Below are positions 43,338 to 52,799 of a stretch of 64,000 nt of DNA, one piece after another. The stretch is from contig NZ_JBFCVK010000006.1 in assembly GCF_040712085.1 (NCBI RefSeq), positions 186,001 to 250,000 of the forward strand. The letters run 5' to 3'. The notes under the pieces were generated by a model. The model was not told where the DNA came from. It saw only the letters and a program-made list of their open reading frames with translations, and ran no database searches. Every line of letters begins with the position of its first letter. Within the stretch, counting starts at the first letter, position 1. The DNA comes from Aquibaculum sediminis. Its GTDB lineage: Bacteria > Pseudomonadota > Alphaproteobacteria > Kiloniellales > DSM-21159. Position numbers and translations under genes: made by a program.

Positions 43338-44957
43338 TCACAGCTGGCCGGCGCGGTCGCGCAGAGTGAATTTCTGAATCTTGCCGGTCGAGGTCTTGGG
43401 CAACTCGCCGAAGACCACATGGCGCGGACATTTGAAGTGCGCGAGCCGCTCGCGGCAGAAGGCGATCAGTTCCTCTGCCTCGGCCGTCGCGCCCGACCTG
43501 AGTTCGACGAAGGCGCAAGGGGTCTCGCCCCACCTTTCGTCGGACTTGGCCACCACGGCAACCGCCGCCACAGCGGCATGCTTGTAGAGCACATCCTCCA
43601 CTTCGATGGAGGAGATGTTTTCCCCGCCCGAAATGATGATGTCCTTGGAGCGGTCCTTGAGCTGCACATAGCAATCGGGGTGCACCACGCCCAGGTCGCC
43701 GCTGTGGAACCAGCCGCCAGCGAAGGCCCGCTCGCTGGCCGAAGGATTCTTGAAGTAGCCCTTCATCACGATGTTGCCGCGCATGAAGACCTCGCCCATG
43801 GTCTGGCCGTCGGCCGGCACGGGCTCCAGCGTCTCCGGATCGCCGACCATGAGCTGCTCCAGCACGGGATAGGCCACCCCCTGTCGCGCCTTGAGTTCCG
43901 CCTGCTCCTCGATGGAGAGCGCGCTCCAGTCGTCGTGCCAGGCGCAGACCACAGCCGGACCATAGACCTCCGTCAGCCCATAGACGTGGGTGATCTCGAT
44001 CCCCTGCTCCTCCATGGCGGCCAGCACCGAGGCCGGTGGCGGCGCAGCCGCGGTCATCATCTGCACCTTCTGCTCGTAGTCCCGCCGCTCCTGCGGCCCG
44101 GCGCCGAGAATGAGCTGCATCACGATGGGCGCACCGCAGAGGTGCGTCACCCCATTGTCGGCAAAGGCATCGTAGATGGCCTTGGTCTCGACCCGCCGCA
44201 GGCAGACATGGGTTCCGGCCACGGCCGTGATCGTCCAGGGAAAGCACCAGCCGTTGCAGTGGAACATCGGCAGGGTCCAGAGATAGACCGGGTGCGGCGG
44301 CAGGCTCCAGACCATGGCGTTGCCCAGCGCGTTCAGGTAGGCGCCGCGATGGTGATAGACGACGCCCTTGGGGTCGCCGGTGGTGCCGGAGGTGTAGTTG
44401 AGGGCGATGGCATTCCACTCGTCCTCGGGCAGGTCCCAGGCAAAGTCGGGATCGCCGCCGACCAGGAAGTCTTCATACTCCACCTGACCCAGCCGCTCCC
44501 CACCCGGGCCTTGTGGATCGTCGATGTCGATCACGGGAAGGTCGCGGCCGAGCAGCTTCAGGGTCTCAGATATGGTCGAGTGAAACTCGGTGTCGGTGAT
44601 CAGGACCTTCGCTTCCCCATGCTCGAGGATGAAGGCGATGGTCCGAGCATCGAGACGCACGTTCAGCGCGTTCAGCACAGCGCCCAGCATCGGCACCGCG
44701 TGATGCGCCTCCCACATCGGCGGCGTGTTCGGCGCCATGACGGCCACGGTATCGCCCTTGCCCACGCCGAGGCCGGCGAGCGCCGACGCGAGGCGGCGAC
44801 AGCGTTCATAGGCCTCCGCCCAGGTGAAGCTGGTGCGCCCATGGACCACCGCCGTGCGTTGGGGATAGATCGCCGCGGTGCGCGGCAGGAAAGACAGCGG
44901 CGAAAGGGATACATAGTTGGCTGAATTGCGATCCAGATCCTGTTCGAAAGGGTTCAC
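43338..44957 (-). CDS. Fatty-acyl-CoA synthetase (AMP-forming)
   Basis: This ~539-residue ANL ligase carries LNYTSGTTGDPKGVVYHH (P-loop), VYGLTEVYGPAVVCAWHDDW, the GWFHSGDLGVVHPDCYVQLKDRSKDIIISGGENIS hinge region (in parts) and STGKIQKFTLRD with catalytic Lys. The opening (NPFEQDLDRNSANYVSLSPLSFL) is that of AlkK/FadD-like medium- to long-chain acyl-CoA synthetases. The start is GTG at 44957 with AAGGAG seven bases upstream; open sequence beyond it lacks homology and overlaps the divergent nuclease gene. Confidence 0.92.
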   Translation of the reverse strand: MNPFEQDLDRNSANYVSLSPLSFLPRTAAIYPQRTAVVHGRTSFTWAEAYERCRRLASALAGLGVGKGDTVAVMAPNTPPMWEAHHAVPMLGAVLNALNVRLDARTIAFILEHGEAKVLITDTEFHSTISETLKLLGRDLPVIDIDDPQGPGGERLGQVEYEDFLVGGDPDFAWDLPEDEWNAIALNYTSGTTGDPKGVVYHHRGAYLNALGNAMVWSLPPHPVYLWTLPMFHCNGWCFPWTITAVAGTHVCLRRVETKAIYDAFADNGVTHLCGAPIVMQLILGAGPQERRDYEQKVQMMTAAAPPPASVLAAMEEQGIEITHVYGLTEVYGPAVVCAWHDDWSALSIEEQAELKARQGVAYPVLEQLMVGDPETLEPVPADGQTMGEVFMRGNIVMKGYFKNPSASERAFAGGWFHSGDLGVVHPDCYVQLKDRSKDIIISGGENISSIEVEDVLYKHAAVAAVAVVAKSDERWGETPCAFVELRSGATAEAEELIAFCRERLAHFKCPRHVVFGELPKTSTGKIQKFTLRDRAGQL

Positions 44958-45092
44958 CGCCCTGCTCCTTCCAGCGTCTTGTGACTGTCTCCCGTATGCG
45001 TTTATGTAACAGTGCCTGAGGCGGCTGGCCAAGGTCGGAAGCCGGACCGAAACTTCGATCAAGCTTCCTCTGCTTATGTGGGATGGAAACCC

Positions 45093-45590
45093 GTGCGCTC
45101 CGCCTCGCTCCTTGTGTTCACCCTGCTCCTCGTAACGCTGAGCGCGCCAGTGCAGGCTTTCGATTGCACCAGCGATGCGCCCCGTTGGTCGGAGACCGCA
45201 CCGCCGGTCAATCTCACCCACCTGTTCTGCGGCGAGATCAACCGCCGCGGCGACGCCGTCGGCTTTCACGCCACCCTTGGGGAAGCAACACCCGGCGAAG
45301 CGGAGATCGACAGAGTGTTGCGGCCGCGCGATGGGCACGGCATTTACGTTGCACGGGTCTGCCAGCCGGAAGCGCCCGGCCGGCAATGCAAGCGTTCGAC
45401 GCTCTTTCCCGACGACCTCGATGCCGAGACGATCCTGGCCGCGGTGCTGGAGGCCTATCACCATCGGCAATGGCTGGACGAACGCGGCAAATGGTGCGGC
45501 AATAGCGGGCTGGGTTATGCCATCGAGGGCTGGCTGCTGCCCCACCGCGAAGTGATCAACACTGCCTGGCCGGCGGCCAGAGGCTGTTGA
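45093..45590 (+). CDS. Secreted EndoU-type nuclease domain protein
   Basis: This ~165-residue protein has a signal peptide (VRSASLLVFTLLLVTLSAPVQA) then the bacterial EndoU pattern: THLFCGEINRRGDAVGFH (with two His), a central variable part, and CGNSGLGYAIEGWLLP near the end. EndoU domains are RNA endonucleases, often C-terminal toxin domains of secreted polymorphic toxins; here the domain stands alone with four or more Cys (periplasmic disulfides likely). No immunity gene is evident nearby. The start GTG at 45093 is not well supported by a ribosome-binding site. Confidence 0.7.
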   Translation: MRSASLLVFTLLLVTLSAPVQAFDCTSDAPRWSETAPPVNLTHLFCGEINRRGDAVGFHATLGEATPGEAEIDRVLRPRDGHGIYVARVCQPEAPGRQCKRSTLFPDDLDAETILAAVLEAYHHRQWLDERGKWCGNSGLGYAIEGWLLPHREVINTAWPAARGC

Positions 45591-45652
45591 TCCGTCAGCA
45601 CTAGGGTCTCGGCTGCCCCAACTTCACCACAACTTCCGGGTAAGCTGCCGCA

Positions 45653-46444
45653 ATGAACGATAACACCCCCACGACCAAGGCCCCCAAGGCCTACGCTAAC
45701 ACTGAGTTCCTGAACAGCCGGGCCGGCCGACCGCTGCGCATCCTTTCGGAATTTCACGAGCCGCTCGACCGCTTCGACCGCTATGGCATCCTCGACACGA
45801 TTGTCTTTTTCGGCTCGGCGCGCGTGCCTTCGCAAGCCAGCGTCGAGGACGGCAGCGCGCGCGATCACGAGGGCCTGCGCGACCTGGCGATCTACTACGA
45901 GGCCACCCGGGAACTCTCCCGCAAACTGACAGAATGGTCCCTGGCACTGCCCGGCGATCCGGGTCGCTTCGTGGTCTGCACCGGCGGCGGGCCGGGCATC
46001 ATGGAGGCAGCAAACCGGGGGGCCCACGATGCAGGCGGCCGCTCCATCGGCCTGACGATCTCCATTCCCGTGGAGGAGTTCGAGAACCACTACGTCACGC
46101 CGGAACTGTCATTCGAGTTCCACTACTTCTTCATGCGGAAATTCTGGTTCACCTACATGGCCAAGGCTGTGGTGGTCATGCCGGGCGGCTTCGGCACGCT
46201 CGACGAGATGTTCGAACTGCTCACCCTGATGCAGACGCTGAAGATGAAGAAGCGCATGCCCATCGTGCTGTTCGGCAAGCAGTTCTGGTCCGAGGTCCTC
46301 AACCTTGACGCGCTGGTGCGCCACGGCACCGTGAACGAACAGGATCTCGCCCTCTTCCATCCCACCGACTCGGTGGAGGACGCTTTCGACTACATCACGG
46401 GCTTCCTGGTGGATGGGCCGCCGGAACGCGGACCGGTTCTGTAA
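45653..46444 (+). CDS. LOG family protein (nucleotide 5'-monophosphate nucleosidase-like)
   Basis: This 263-residue Rossmann-fold protein has CTGGGPGIMEAANRGAHDAGG and the family signature PGGFGTLDEMFELLTLMQ. LOG proteins hydrolyse nucleoside monophosphates, including cytokinin ribotides, to base and ribose 5-phosphate. The N-terminal ~40 residues (YANTEFLNSRAGRPLRILSEFHEPLDRF) are those of the longer bacterial subtype. It is a single gene between EndoU and dnaB. Confidence 0.9.
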   Translation: MNDNTPTTKAPKAYANTEFLNSRAGRPLRILSEFHEPLDRFDRYGILDTIVFFGSARVPSQASVEDGSARDHEGLRDLAIYYEATRELSRKLTEWSLALPGDPGRFVVCTGGGPGIMEAANRGAHDAGGRSIGLTISIPVEEFENHYVTPELSFEFHYFFMRKFWFTYMAKAVVVMPGGFGTLDEMFELLTLMQTLKMKKRMPIVLFGKQFWSEVLNLDALVRHGTVNEQDLALFHPTDSVEDAFDYITGFLVDGPPERGPVL

Positions 46445-46549
46445 CCGATCACACTTAACCGACTGATATAAAAGCGTCTTTCAGGTTATCCCCGCTATTC
46501 ACCTGATTCACCGCGTCCTTTTCCGGCTTCCACCTGCTAGTCTCCGGCC

Positions 46550-48064
46550 ATGGAACCCACACAGCGTCTTCAGTTCGTCGCATCCGAGGAGGAAACAGCC
46601 CTCCAGCGCCTGCCCCCGCACAATCTGGAGGCGGAACAGGCGCTCCTGGCCGCGATCCTGCACAGCAACCATGCCTATGAGAAGGTGTCCGACTTTCTCC
46701 TGCCCGAGCATTTTGCCGATGGCGCGCATGAGCGGATCTACCGGGCCTGCGGCAAGCTGATCGAGCGCGGACAGCTCGCCAATGCCATCACACTCAAGGG
46801 CTTCTTCGATCAGGACGGCGGTCTGGCCGATGTGGGAGGCGCCGCCTATCTGGCCGAACTGCAGGCAGCACCGGTCAATCCGGACGTCCGCCATTACGGC
46901 CGTCTGATCCACGATCTCTTCCTGCGGCGGGAGCTTATCGCCCTCGCGCAGGACATCGACGAGTCCGCTTACGAACAGGATCCGGACAGCGCGGCCACGG
47001 ACCAGATCGAGCAAGCGGAGCAGCGCCTCTACAGCCTCGCCGAGACGGGCCTGGCGGAAGGCGGCCTGCAGCCTTTCTCCGGCGCCTTGACCGAAGCCGT
47101 CTCACTGATCGAGGCCGCCTACCGCCGCGACGGCGCCTTGGCCGGGTTGGCCACACATTTCGCGGAGATCGACAAGCTCCTGGGCGGCCTGCACCGTTCC
47201 GACTTGGTCATCCTCGCCGGCCGCCCATCCATGGGCAAAACGGCACTGGCCACCAACATCGCCTTCAATGTGGCCAAGTCGCGCCGGTTGGAGCGCGGGC
47301 CGGATGGCCAGAGCTTCGAGGAGCCCGAGACGGTCGCCTTCTTCTCCCTCGAAATGTCAGCGGAACAGCTGGCCGGACGCATTCTCTCGGAACAATCCGG
47401 CGTGCGCTCCGATGCACTGCGCAAGGGCGCGATCACTCAGGAGGACTTCGACAAGGTCTTCGATGCGGCGCGCGAACTGCAGGCGCTGCGCCTGTTCATC
47501 GACGACACGCCGGCTGTTTCCGTTCCGGCGCTGCGCACCCGGGCCCGCCGCCTCAAGCGCCAGCACGGGCTCAGCCTGATCGTGGTTGATTACCTCCAGC
47601 TCATGTCCGCCCCGGGCGGCGGCAAGAACGACAGCCGCGTGCAGGAGGTTTCGGAGATCACCCGCGGCCTGAAAGCCATCGCCAAGGAACTGGACGTGCC
47701 GGTCGTCGCCCTGTCGCAGCTCAGCCGCCAGGTGGAACAGCGCGAGGACAAGCGCCCCCAGCTCTCGGATCTGCGCGAGTCCGGCTCGATCGAGCAGGAT
47801 GCCGACATGGTGCTCTTCGTCTACCGCGAGCAATACTACCTCGAGCGCGCCGAGCCCATGCGCCGCGAGAACGAGAACGACGAGAAGTATCATGAGCGCT
47901 ACGAGCGATGGAAACAGCGCTGCGAGGAGGTTTACGGGCTGGCCGAAGTAATCGTCGCCAAGCAGCGTCACGGCCCCATCGGCATCCGAAAGCTGACCTT
48001 CGACGGCGACACCACCCGCTTCGGCGACTACATAGCCGACGAGTATCTGCCCGATGCCCATTGA
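46550..48064 (+). CDS. dnaB: Replicative DNA helicase DnaB
   Basis: This 504-residue hexameric helicase has the N-terminal domain (PPHNLEAEQALLAAIL, ~22-37) and RecA-like C-terminal domain with Walker A GRPSMGKTALATNIA, FFSLEMSAEQLAGRIL, IVVDYLQLM and SQLSRQVEQREDKRPQLSDLRESGSIEQDAD. It contains no intein; a short insert (ERGPDGQSFEEPETV) and a charged stretch near residue 440 are lineage features seen in alphaproteobacteria. It overlaps alr by 11 bases. Confidence 0.97.
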   Translation: MEPTQRLQFVASEEETALQRLPPHNLEAEQALLAAILHSNHAYEKVSDFLLPEHFADGAHERIYRACGKLIERGQLANAITLKGFFDQDGGLADVGGAAYLAELQAAPVNPDVRHYGRLIHDLFLRRELIALAQDIDESAYEQDPDSAATDQIEQAEQRLYSLAETGLAEGGLQPFSGALTEAVSLIEAAYRRDGALAGLATHFAEIDKLLGGLHRSDLVILAGRPSMGKTALATNIAFNVAKSRRLERGPDGQSFEEPETVAFFSLEMSAEQLAGRILSEQSGVRSDALRKGAITQEDFDKVFDAARELQALRLFIDDTPAVSVPALRTRARRLKRQHGLSLIVVDYLQLMSAPGGGKNDSRVQEVSEITRGLKAIAKELDVPVVALSQLSRQVEQREDKRPQLSDLRESGSIEQDADMVLFVYREQYYLERAEPMRRENENDEKYHERYERWKQRCEEVYGLAEVIVAKQRHGPIGIRKLTFDGDTTRFGDYIADEYLPDAH

Positions 48065-49163
48065 CCGTGCTGCGGCCCGCGCCGGGGCGATACTGACCAT
48101 CGACCTTGGGGCGCTGCGCGCGAACCATCAGCGCCTGCAGCAGGAACTGGGGGACGTGCCCTGCGCGGCGGTGGTGAAGGCGGATGGTTACGGCCTCGGC
48201 CTGGAACAGGCCGCACCGGCGCTCTGGCAGGCCGGCGCCCGCAGCTTCTTTGTAGCGTTGCCCGACGAGGGGCTGCGCCTGCGCCGCTGCCTGCCGGGCG
48301 CCCGGGTGTACGTGCTCGGCGGCCTCTTCGCTGGAGCAGAGCCCGACTATGTGGAATCCGATCTGATCCCGGTGCTCAATACTCTGGAGGAAATCGAGCG
48401 CTGGTCCGCCCATGCGCGCAGTCTGGGCAGAAGCCTGCCCGCCGCCCTGCAGACCGACAGCGGCATGAGCCGGCTGGGGCTTCCGGACAGCGAGGTGGAA
48501 CGCCTGGCCGCGGAGCCGCAGCGTCTGGCAGGCGTCGAGACCTGCCTGATAATGAGCCATCTCGCCTGCGCCGATGACCCGGCCCATGGCCAGAACGCCG
48601 AGCAGCTCGAGCGCTTCCGCTGGGCGCGCGAGCGGCTCCCGGCCGCGCCGGCCAGCCTCGCCAACTCCTCGGGGATCTTCCTCGGCCAGGATTTCCACTT
48701 CGATCTCGGGCGGCCCGGGGCGGCGCACTATGGCGTCAATCCGGTTCCCGGCAAGCCCAATCCCATGCGCCAAGTGGTTCGCCTGCAAGCAAAAGTGCTG
48801 CAGATCCGCTCGATTGACCCCGGTAGGGCCGTTGGCTACGGTGCCGGCTTCCGGGCCTCGCGCCCCAGCCGCATCGCAACAATCGCCCTGGGTTATGCCG
48901 ACGGCTTCCTGCGCTGCCTGTCGGGACGCAGTTTCGCGTGGTATGAAGGGCAGCGCCTGCCGCTGGCCGGGCGGGTGTCGATGGACGTGGTGACTGTGGA
49001 CATCAGCGATCTGCCCGAGGGCCGGCTCTGCCCCGGCGATCTGGTGGACCTGCTGGGTCCCCAACAGGGAGTGGATGATTTGGCGGAACAGGCCGGCACC
49101 ATCGGCTACGAGATCCTGACGTCCCTCGGCCGGCGCTCTCATCGCATCTACCGGGACGACTAG
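48054..49163 (+). CDS. alr: Alanine racemase
   Basis: This 369-residue PLP enzyme interconverts L- and D-alanine for peptidoglycan. PLP Lys42 lies in AVVKADGYGLG. VGYGAGFRA supplies the catalytic Tyr of the other face, and GRVSMDVVTVDIS is the conserved C-terminal segment. It starts within dnaB's last codons. Confidence 0.95.
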   Translation: MPIDRAAARAGAILTIDLGALRANHQRLQQELGDVPCAAVVKADGYGLGLEQAAPALWQAGARSFFVALPDEGLRLRRCLPGARVYVLGGLFAGAEPDYVESDLIPVLNTLEEIERWSAHARSLGRSLPAALQTDSGMSRLGLPDSEVERLAAEPQRLAGVETCLIMSHLACADDPAHGQNAEQLERFRWARERLPAAPASLANSSGIFLGQDFHFDLGRPGAAHYGVNPVPGKPNPMRQVVRLQAKVLQIRSIDPGRAVGYGAGFRASRPSRIATIALGYADGFLRCLSGRSFAWYEGQRLPLAGRVSMDVVTVDISDLPEGRLCPGDLVDLLGPQQGVDDLAEQAGTIGYEILTSLGRRSHRIYRDD

Positions 49164-49165
49164 GC

Positions 49166-49939
49166 GTGGTTCCTCTTCTGACGCCCCTTGGGCGCGCTTT
49201 CCTTTCCTTTCTCGAAACCGCGGGCCGACTGTCGCTCTTTGCCGGGCTGACGCTCTGGCACTGCCTACGTGGCCCCTGGTATCCGCGGTTGATCGGCCGG
49301 CAGATGATCGAGATCGGCTACTATTCCCTCCCGGTCGTCGGGCTCACCGCCATCTTCACCGGGATGGTCCTGGCCCTGCAGAGCTATACCGGCTTTGCCC
49401 GCTTCTCGGCCGAAAGCGCGATCCCCAATGTCGTGGTGGTCTCGATCACCCGCGAACTGGGGCCGGTGCTGGCCGGCCTGATGGTCGCAGGCCGGATCGG
49501 CGCCGCCATGGCAGCAGAGATCGGCACCATGCGGGTGACGGAGCAGATCGACGCCCTCGTCACCCTGGCCACCAACCCCTTCAAGTACCTCATCGTGCCG
49601 CGCGTGATCGCGGGCGTGACCATGTTGCCGCTGCTGGTGCTGACCGCTGACATCATCGGTGTGTTGGGCGGCTATCTCGTTTCCACCAGCCAGCTCGGCT
49701 TCAACCCCCAGGCCTATCTCCAGAACACCTATGATTTCATGGAACTGGAGGACGTGCTCTCGGGCCTGGTCAAGGCTGCGGCCTTTGGCTTCCTGATCAC
49801 GCTAATGGGCTGCTACCACGGCTATCATTCGCGCGGCGGCGCACAAGGTGTCGGCACGGCGACCACGAATGCCGTTGTCTCGGCCTCGATCCTCATCCTC
49901 TGCTCCAACTACCTGATCACCGGGCTCTTCTTCGGATGA
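49166..49939 (+). CDS. mlaE: MlaE-family ABC permease
   Basis: This 257-residue permease of the lipid-asymmetry (Mla/MCE) type has IEIGYYSLPVVGLTAIFTGMVLALQSY, RELGPVLAGLMVAGRIGAAMAAEIGTMRVTEQIDAL (in parts: RELGPVLAGLMVAGRIG, AEIGTMRVTEQIDAL) and CYHGYHSRGGAQGVGTATTNAVV. GTG start two bases after alr. It pairs with the ATPase that overlaps it by four bases. MlaD is not next to it; a complete MCE operon lies at 58205-61769. Confidence 0.93.
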   Translation: MVPLLTPLGRAFLSFLETAGRLSLFAGLTLWHCLRGPWYPRLIGRQMIEIGYYSLPVVGLTAIFTGMVLALQSYTGFARFSAESAIPNVVVVSITRELGPVLAGLMVAGRIGAAMAAEIGTMRVTEQIDALVTLATNPFKYLIVPRVIAGVTMLPLLVLTADIIGVLGGYLVSTSQLGFNPQAYLQNTYDFMELEDVLSGLVKAAAFGFLITLMGCYHGYHSRGGAQGVGTATTNAVVSASILILCSNYLITGLFFG

Positions 49940-50715
49940 CCGCGGCGCGCCAGGACCAGCCCAAAATCCGCATTCGCGGACTGAAGAAGTCCTTCGGCGA
50001 CAATCACGTGCTCAACGGTGTCGACCTGGACATTGCCGATGGGGAATCGCTGGTCATCATCGGCGGCTCCGGCTCGGGAAAATCCGTGCTCCTGAAGTGC
50101 ATCCTGGGGCTGCTGCCCCCGGACTCCGGCTCGATCCTGATCGATGGCAAGGAAACCGTGGGGCTGCGCGGCGCGGCACTGGACGAGATGCGCAGCCACA
50201 TCGGCATGCTGTTCCAGAACGCTGCCCTCTTCGACTCCCTGCCGGTCTGGCAGAACGTGGCCTTCGTGCCCCTGGAACACGAGCGGAAGAGCCGCAAGGA
50301 AGCTCGGGATCTAGCCCTGGAGCGCCTCGCCGACGTTGGATTGGACGCGGAGGTGGCCGATCTTTCACCAGCCGAGCTGTCCGGCGGCATGCGCAAGCGC
50401 GTCGGGCTCGCGCGCGCGATTGCCGTGCGTCCCGAGATCCTCTTCTTCGATGAACCCACCACCGGCCTCGATCCGATCATGGGGGACATGATCGACCGAC
50501 TGATCCGCCAGTGCGTCACGGATCTCGGCGCCACCGGGCTGACCATCACTCATGACATGGACAGCGCCCGGCGCATCTCCGATCGCATCGCCATGCTCTA
50601 CAAGGGCGAGATCGTCTGGCAGGGACCGATGGACGCCATCGAGCGCGAGGGCAACGCCTTCGTCGAGCAGTTCGTGGCCGGAGACATCGACGGCCCGATT
50701 CAGGTCACCCAGTGA
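49936..50715 (+). CDS. mlaF: MlaF-family ABC ATPase
   Basis: This 259-residue ATPase has Walker A GGSGSGKSV, signature LSGGMRKRVGLARAIAVRP, Walker B ILFFDEPTTGLDPIMGDMID and switch ITHDM. It powers phospholipid movement with MlaE between the membranes. The stop TGA overlaps the radA start. Confidence 0.93.
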   Translation: MTAARQDQPKIRIRGLKKSFGDNHVLNGVDLDIADGESLVIIGGSGSGKSVLLKCILGLLPPDSGSILIDGKETVGLRGAALDEMRSHIGMLFQNAALFDSLPVWQNVAFVPLEHERKSRKEARDLALERLADVGLDAEVADLSPAELSGGMRKRVGLARAIAVRPEILFFDEPTTGLDPIMGDMIDRLIRQCVTDLGATGLTITHDMDSARRISDRIAMLYKGEIVWQGPMDAIEREGNAFVEQFVAGDIDGPIQVTQ

Positions 50716-52106
50716 TGGCCCGCGCCCGCAGCAACTATGTCTGTCAATCCTGCGGCGCGGTCTCCGGCCGCTGGGCCGGGCGCTGCGAAGCCTGCGGGGC
50801 CTGGAACTCAATCGTCGAGGAAGCCGCTCCCGAAGGCACACCCGGCGGCCTGGCCAAGGGCCCCAAGCGCAGCGGACGAAAGGTCGACTTCGTCGACCTG
50901 GAGGGCGAAAGCGAACCGGCACCGCGCCTGGTCTCCGGCATCGGCGAGTTCGACCGCGTGTGCGGCGGCGGCCTGGTCCCCGGCTCGGCCGTGCTGGTGG
51001 GCGGGGATCCCGGCATCGGCAAATCCACGCTGCTGCTGCAGGCCGCGGCCGCACTGGCGGCCGGCAATGAGGCGATCTACGTCTCCGGCGAAGAAGCCGT
51101 AGAGCAGGTGCGCCTGCGTGCCGCACGCCTGGGCCTGTCCAAGGCGCCGGTGCGCCTGGCGGCCGCCACCTCCGTGCGCGACCTCGTATCCTCGCTCGAC
51201 CGGCCGGATGCACCGCGGCTGGTGATCATCGATTCCATCCAGACCATGCACGTCGACGCCCTGGAATCCGCGCCGGGCACGGTGGCACAGGTGCGCGCCA
51301 GCGCGCAGGAACTGGTCCGGGTCGCCAAGCGCCGGGGCTTCTGCCTGCTCCTGGTCGGCCACGTCACAAAGGACGGCATGATCGCCGGCCCCAAGGTGCT
51401 GGAACACATGGTGGACTGCGTGCTGACCTTCGAGGGCGAGCGCGGCCACCAGTTTCGCATCCTGCGCGCCGCGAAGAACCGCTTCGGTCCCACCGACGAG
51501 ATCGGCGTCTTCGAGATGACCGACGGAGGCCTGATGGAGGTCGCCAATCCGTCCGAGCTTTTCCTGGCCGAGCGGCGCGGCAACGTGGCCGGTGCAGCCG
51601 TCTTTGCCGGGCTGGAGGGCACGCGCCCGCTGCTGGTGGAGGTCCAGGCGCTGGTCTCCCCCTCGCCGCTGGGCACCCCGCGGCGCACCGTCGTGGGCTG
51701 GGACAGCGGCCGGCTCGCCATGGTACTGGCGGTGCTCGAAGCGCGCTGCGGGCTTGTGATGGCCGGCAAGGACGTATATCTGAACATTGCAGGTGGACTG
51801 CGCATCGGAGAGCCGGCAGCGGACCTTGCGGTGGCCGCCGCTCTGGTATCCAGCGCCTGCGACCGGCCCGTACCCGAGGAATGCGTGGTGTTTGGCGAGA
51901 TCGGCCTGTCGGGCGAGATCCGGGCGGTCAGCCAGAGCGAGGTCCGGCTCAAGGAGGCCGCCAAGCTTGGCTTTGCTAGCGCCCTGCTGCCGCCGCGCCG
52001 CGGACGGCGCCTGTCTCCGCCGGAGGGGATCCGGCTGGAGGAGATGAGCCACCTCCAGGATCTGGTGGCGCGCATTGCCGCCGGCGGCGGTGCGGACAAA
52101 GCCTGA
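50715..52106 (+). CDS. radA: DNA repair protein RadA
   Basis: This 463-residue RecA-like branch-migration protein has a zinc finger (CQSCGAVSGRWAGRCEACG), Walker A GGDPGIGKST, the RadA-specific KNRFGPTDEIGVFEM, and a C-terminal Lon-protease-like domain (AGGLRIGEPAADLAVAAALVSS). ATG at 50715 overlaps the mlaF stop by one base (a GTG codon just before is possible). Confidence 0.96.
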   Translation: MARARSNYVCQSCGAVSGRWAGRCEACGAWNSIVEEAAPEGTPGGLAKGPKRSGRKVDFVDLEGESEPAPRLVSGIGEFDRVCGGGLVPGSAVLVGGDPGIGKSTLLLQAAAALAAGNEAIYVSGEEAVEQVRLRAARLGLSKAPVRLAAATSVRDLVSSLDRPDAPRLVIIDSIQTMHVDALESAPGTVAQVRASAQELVRVAKRRGFCLLLVGHVTKDGMIAGPKVLEHMVDCVLTFEGERGHQFRILRAAKNRFGPTDEIGVFEMTDGGLMEVANPSELFLAERRGNVAGAAVFAGLEGTRPLLVEVQALVSPSPLGTPRRTVVGWDSGRLAMVLAVLEARCGLVMAGKDVYLNIAGGLRIGEPAADLAVAAALVSSACDRPVPEECVVFGEIGLSGEIRAVSQSEVRLKEAAKLGFASALLPPRRGRRLSPPEGIRLEEMSHLQDLVARIAAGGGADKA

Positions 52107-52124
52107 TAGGAGCGACGCCCGGCC

Positions 52125-52799
52125 ATGGACTGGCTGCCGATAAACGTCACCGACTTGATTATTCTGGTGGTGCTGCTGCTTTCTGCGCTGCTCGCCTTCT
52201 CCCGCGGCTTCGTGCACGAGGTTCTCGGCATCGGCGCCTGGATCGGAGCTGTTTTTGCGACCCTGTGGTTCTTCACTCCGGTGCAGGAGATTGCCCGGGA
52301 CATGATCGCGATCGAACTGCTCGCCGATATCGGCGCGGGCGTCGCGATCTTCCTGGTGGCGCTGATCCTTTTGTCGGTCCTCTCCCGCATGATCGGGCGA
52401 CGGGTCCAGGACAGCAGCCTGGGTTTCCTCGACCGGACGCTCGGCGTCGTCTTCGGCCTGCTGCGTGGCGTGGTGATCGTCTGCCTGCTCTGGCTGGGAG
52501 TCTCCTGGCTCATGCCGGCGGAAGAGCATCCGGCCTGGTTGCAGGAGGCCCGCGCCCTGCCCCTGGTCGAAACGGGCGCCGACTACATTCGCACCCTGGT
52601 TCCGGCGGAACTGCGGATCGAGGATGCGATGGAACAAACCGACAGCGACGGAGAGGTGGTCGACTTCCGCATACCGCCACTCCAGCCCACCCCCCAGGCG
52701 GCCGGCAACGGCGAGGCCACCGAGGGATCAGCCGGCTACGACGACATGCCACGCCGTGAGATGGATCGATTGCTGGATTCGATCCGGGAAGGAAATTGA
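52125..52799 (+). CDS. cvpA: CvpA family membrane protein
   Basis: This 224-residue protein has four helices; the first (NVTDLIILVVLLLSALLAFSRGFVHEVLGIGAWIGAVFA, in parts) carries the family pattern, and FLDRTLGVVFGLLRGVVIVCLLWL is the last. The C-terminal ~80 residues are soluble and acidic. It precedes purF, overlapping by four bases, as in many proteobacteria, where it is linked with colicin V production and envelope homeostasis. Confidence 0.92.
   Translation: MDWLPINVTDLIILVVLLLSALLAFSRGFVHEVLGIGAWIGAVFATLWFFTPVQEIARDMIAIELLADIGAGVAIFLVALILLSVLSRMIGRRVQDSSLGFLDRTLGVVFGLLRGVVIVCLLWLGVSWLMPAEEHPAWLQEARALPLVETGADYIRTLVPAELRIEDAMEQTDSDGEVVDFRIPPLQPTPQAAGNGEATEGSAGYDDMPRREMDRLLDSIREGN

Noticed and set aside
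44958..45545. N-terminal extension of the acyl-CoA synthetase over the EndoU-like gene
   Set aside because: Homology begins at the GTG at 44957 with AAGGAG before it; the extension is antisense to the nuclease gene.
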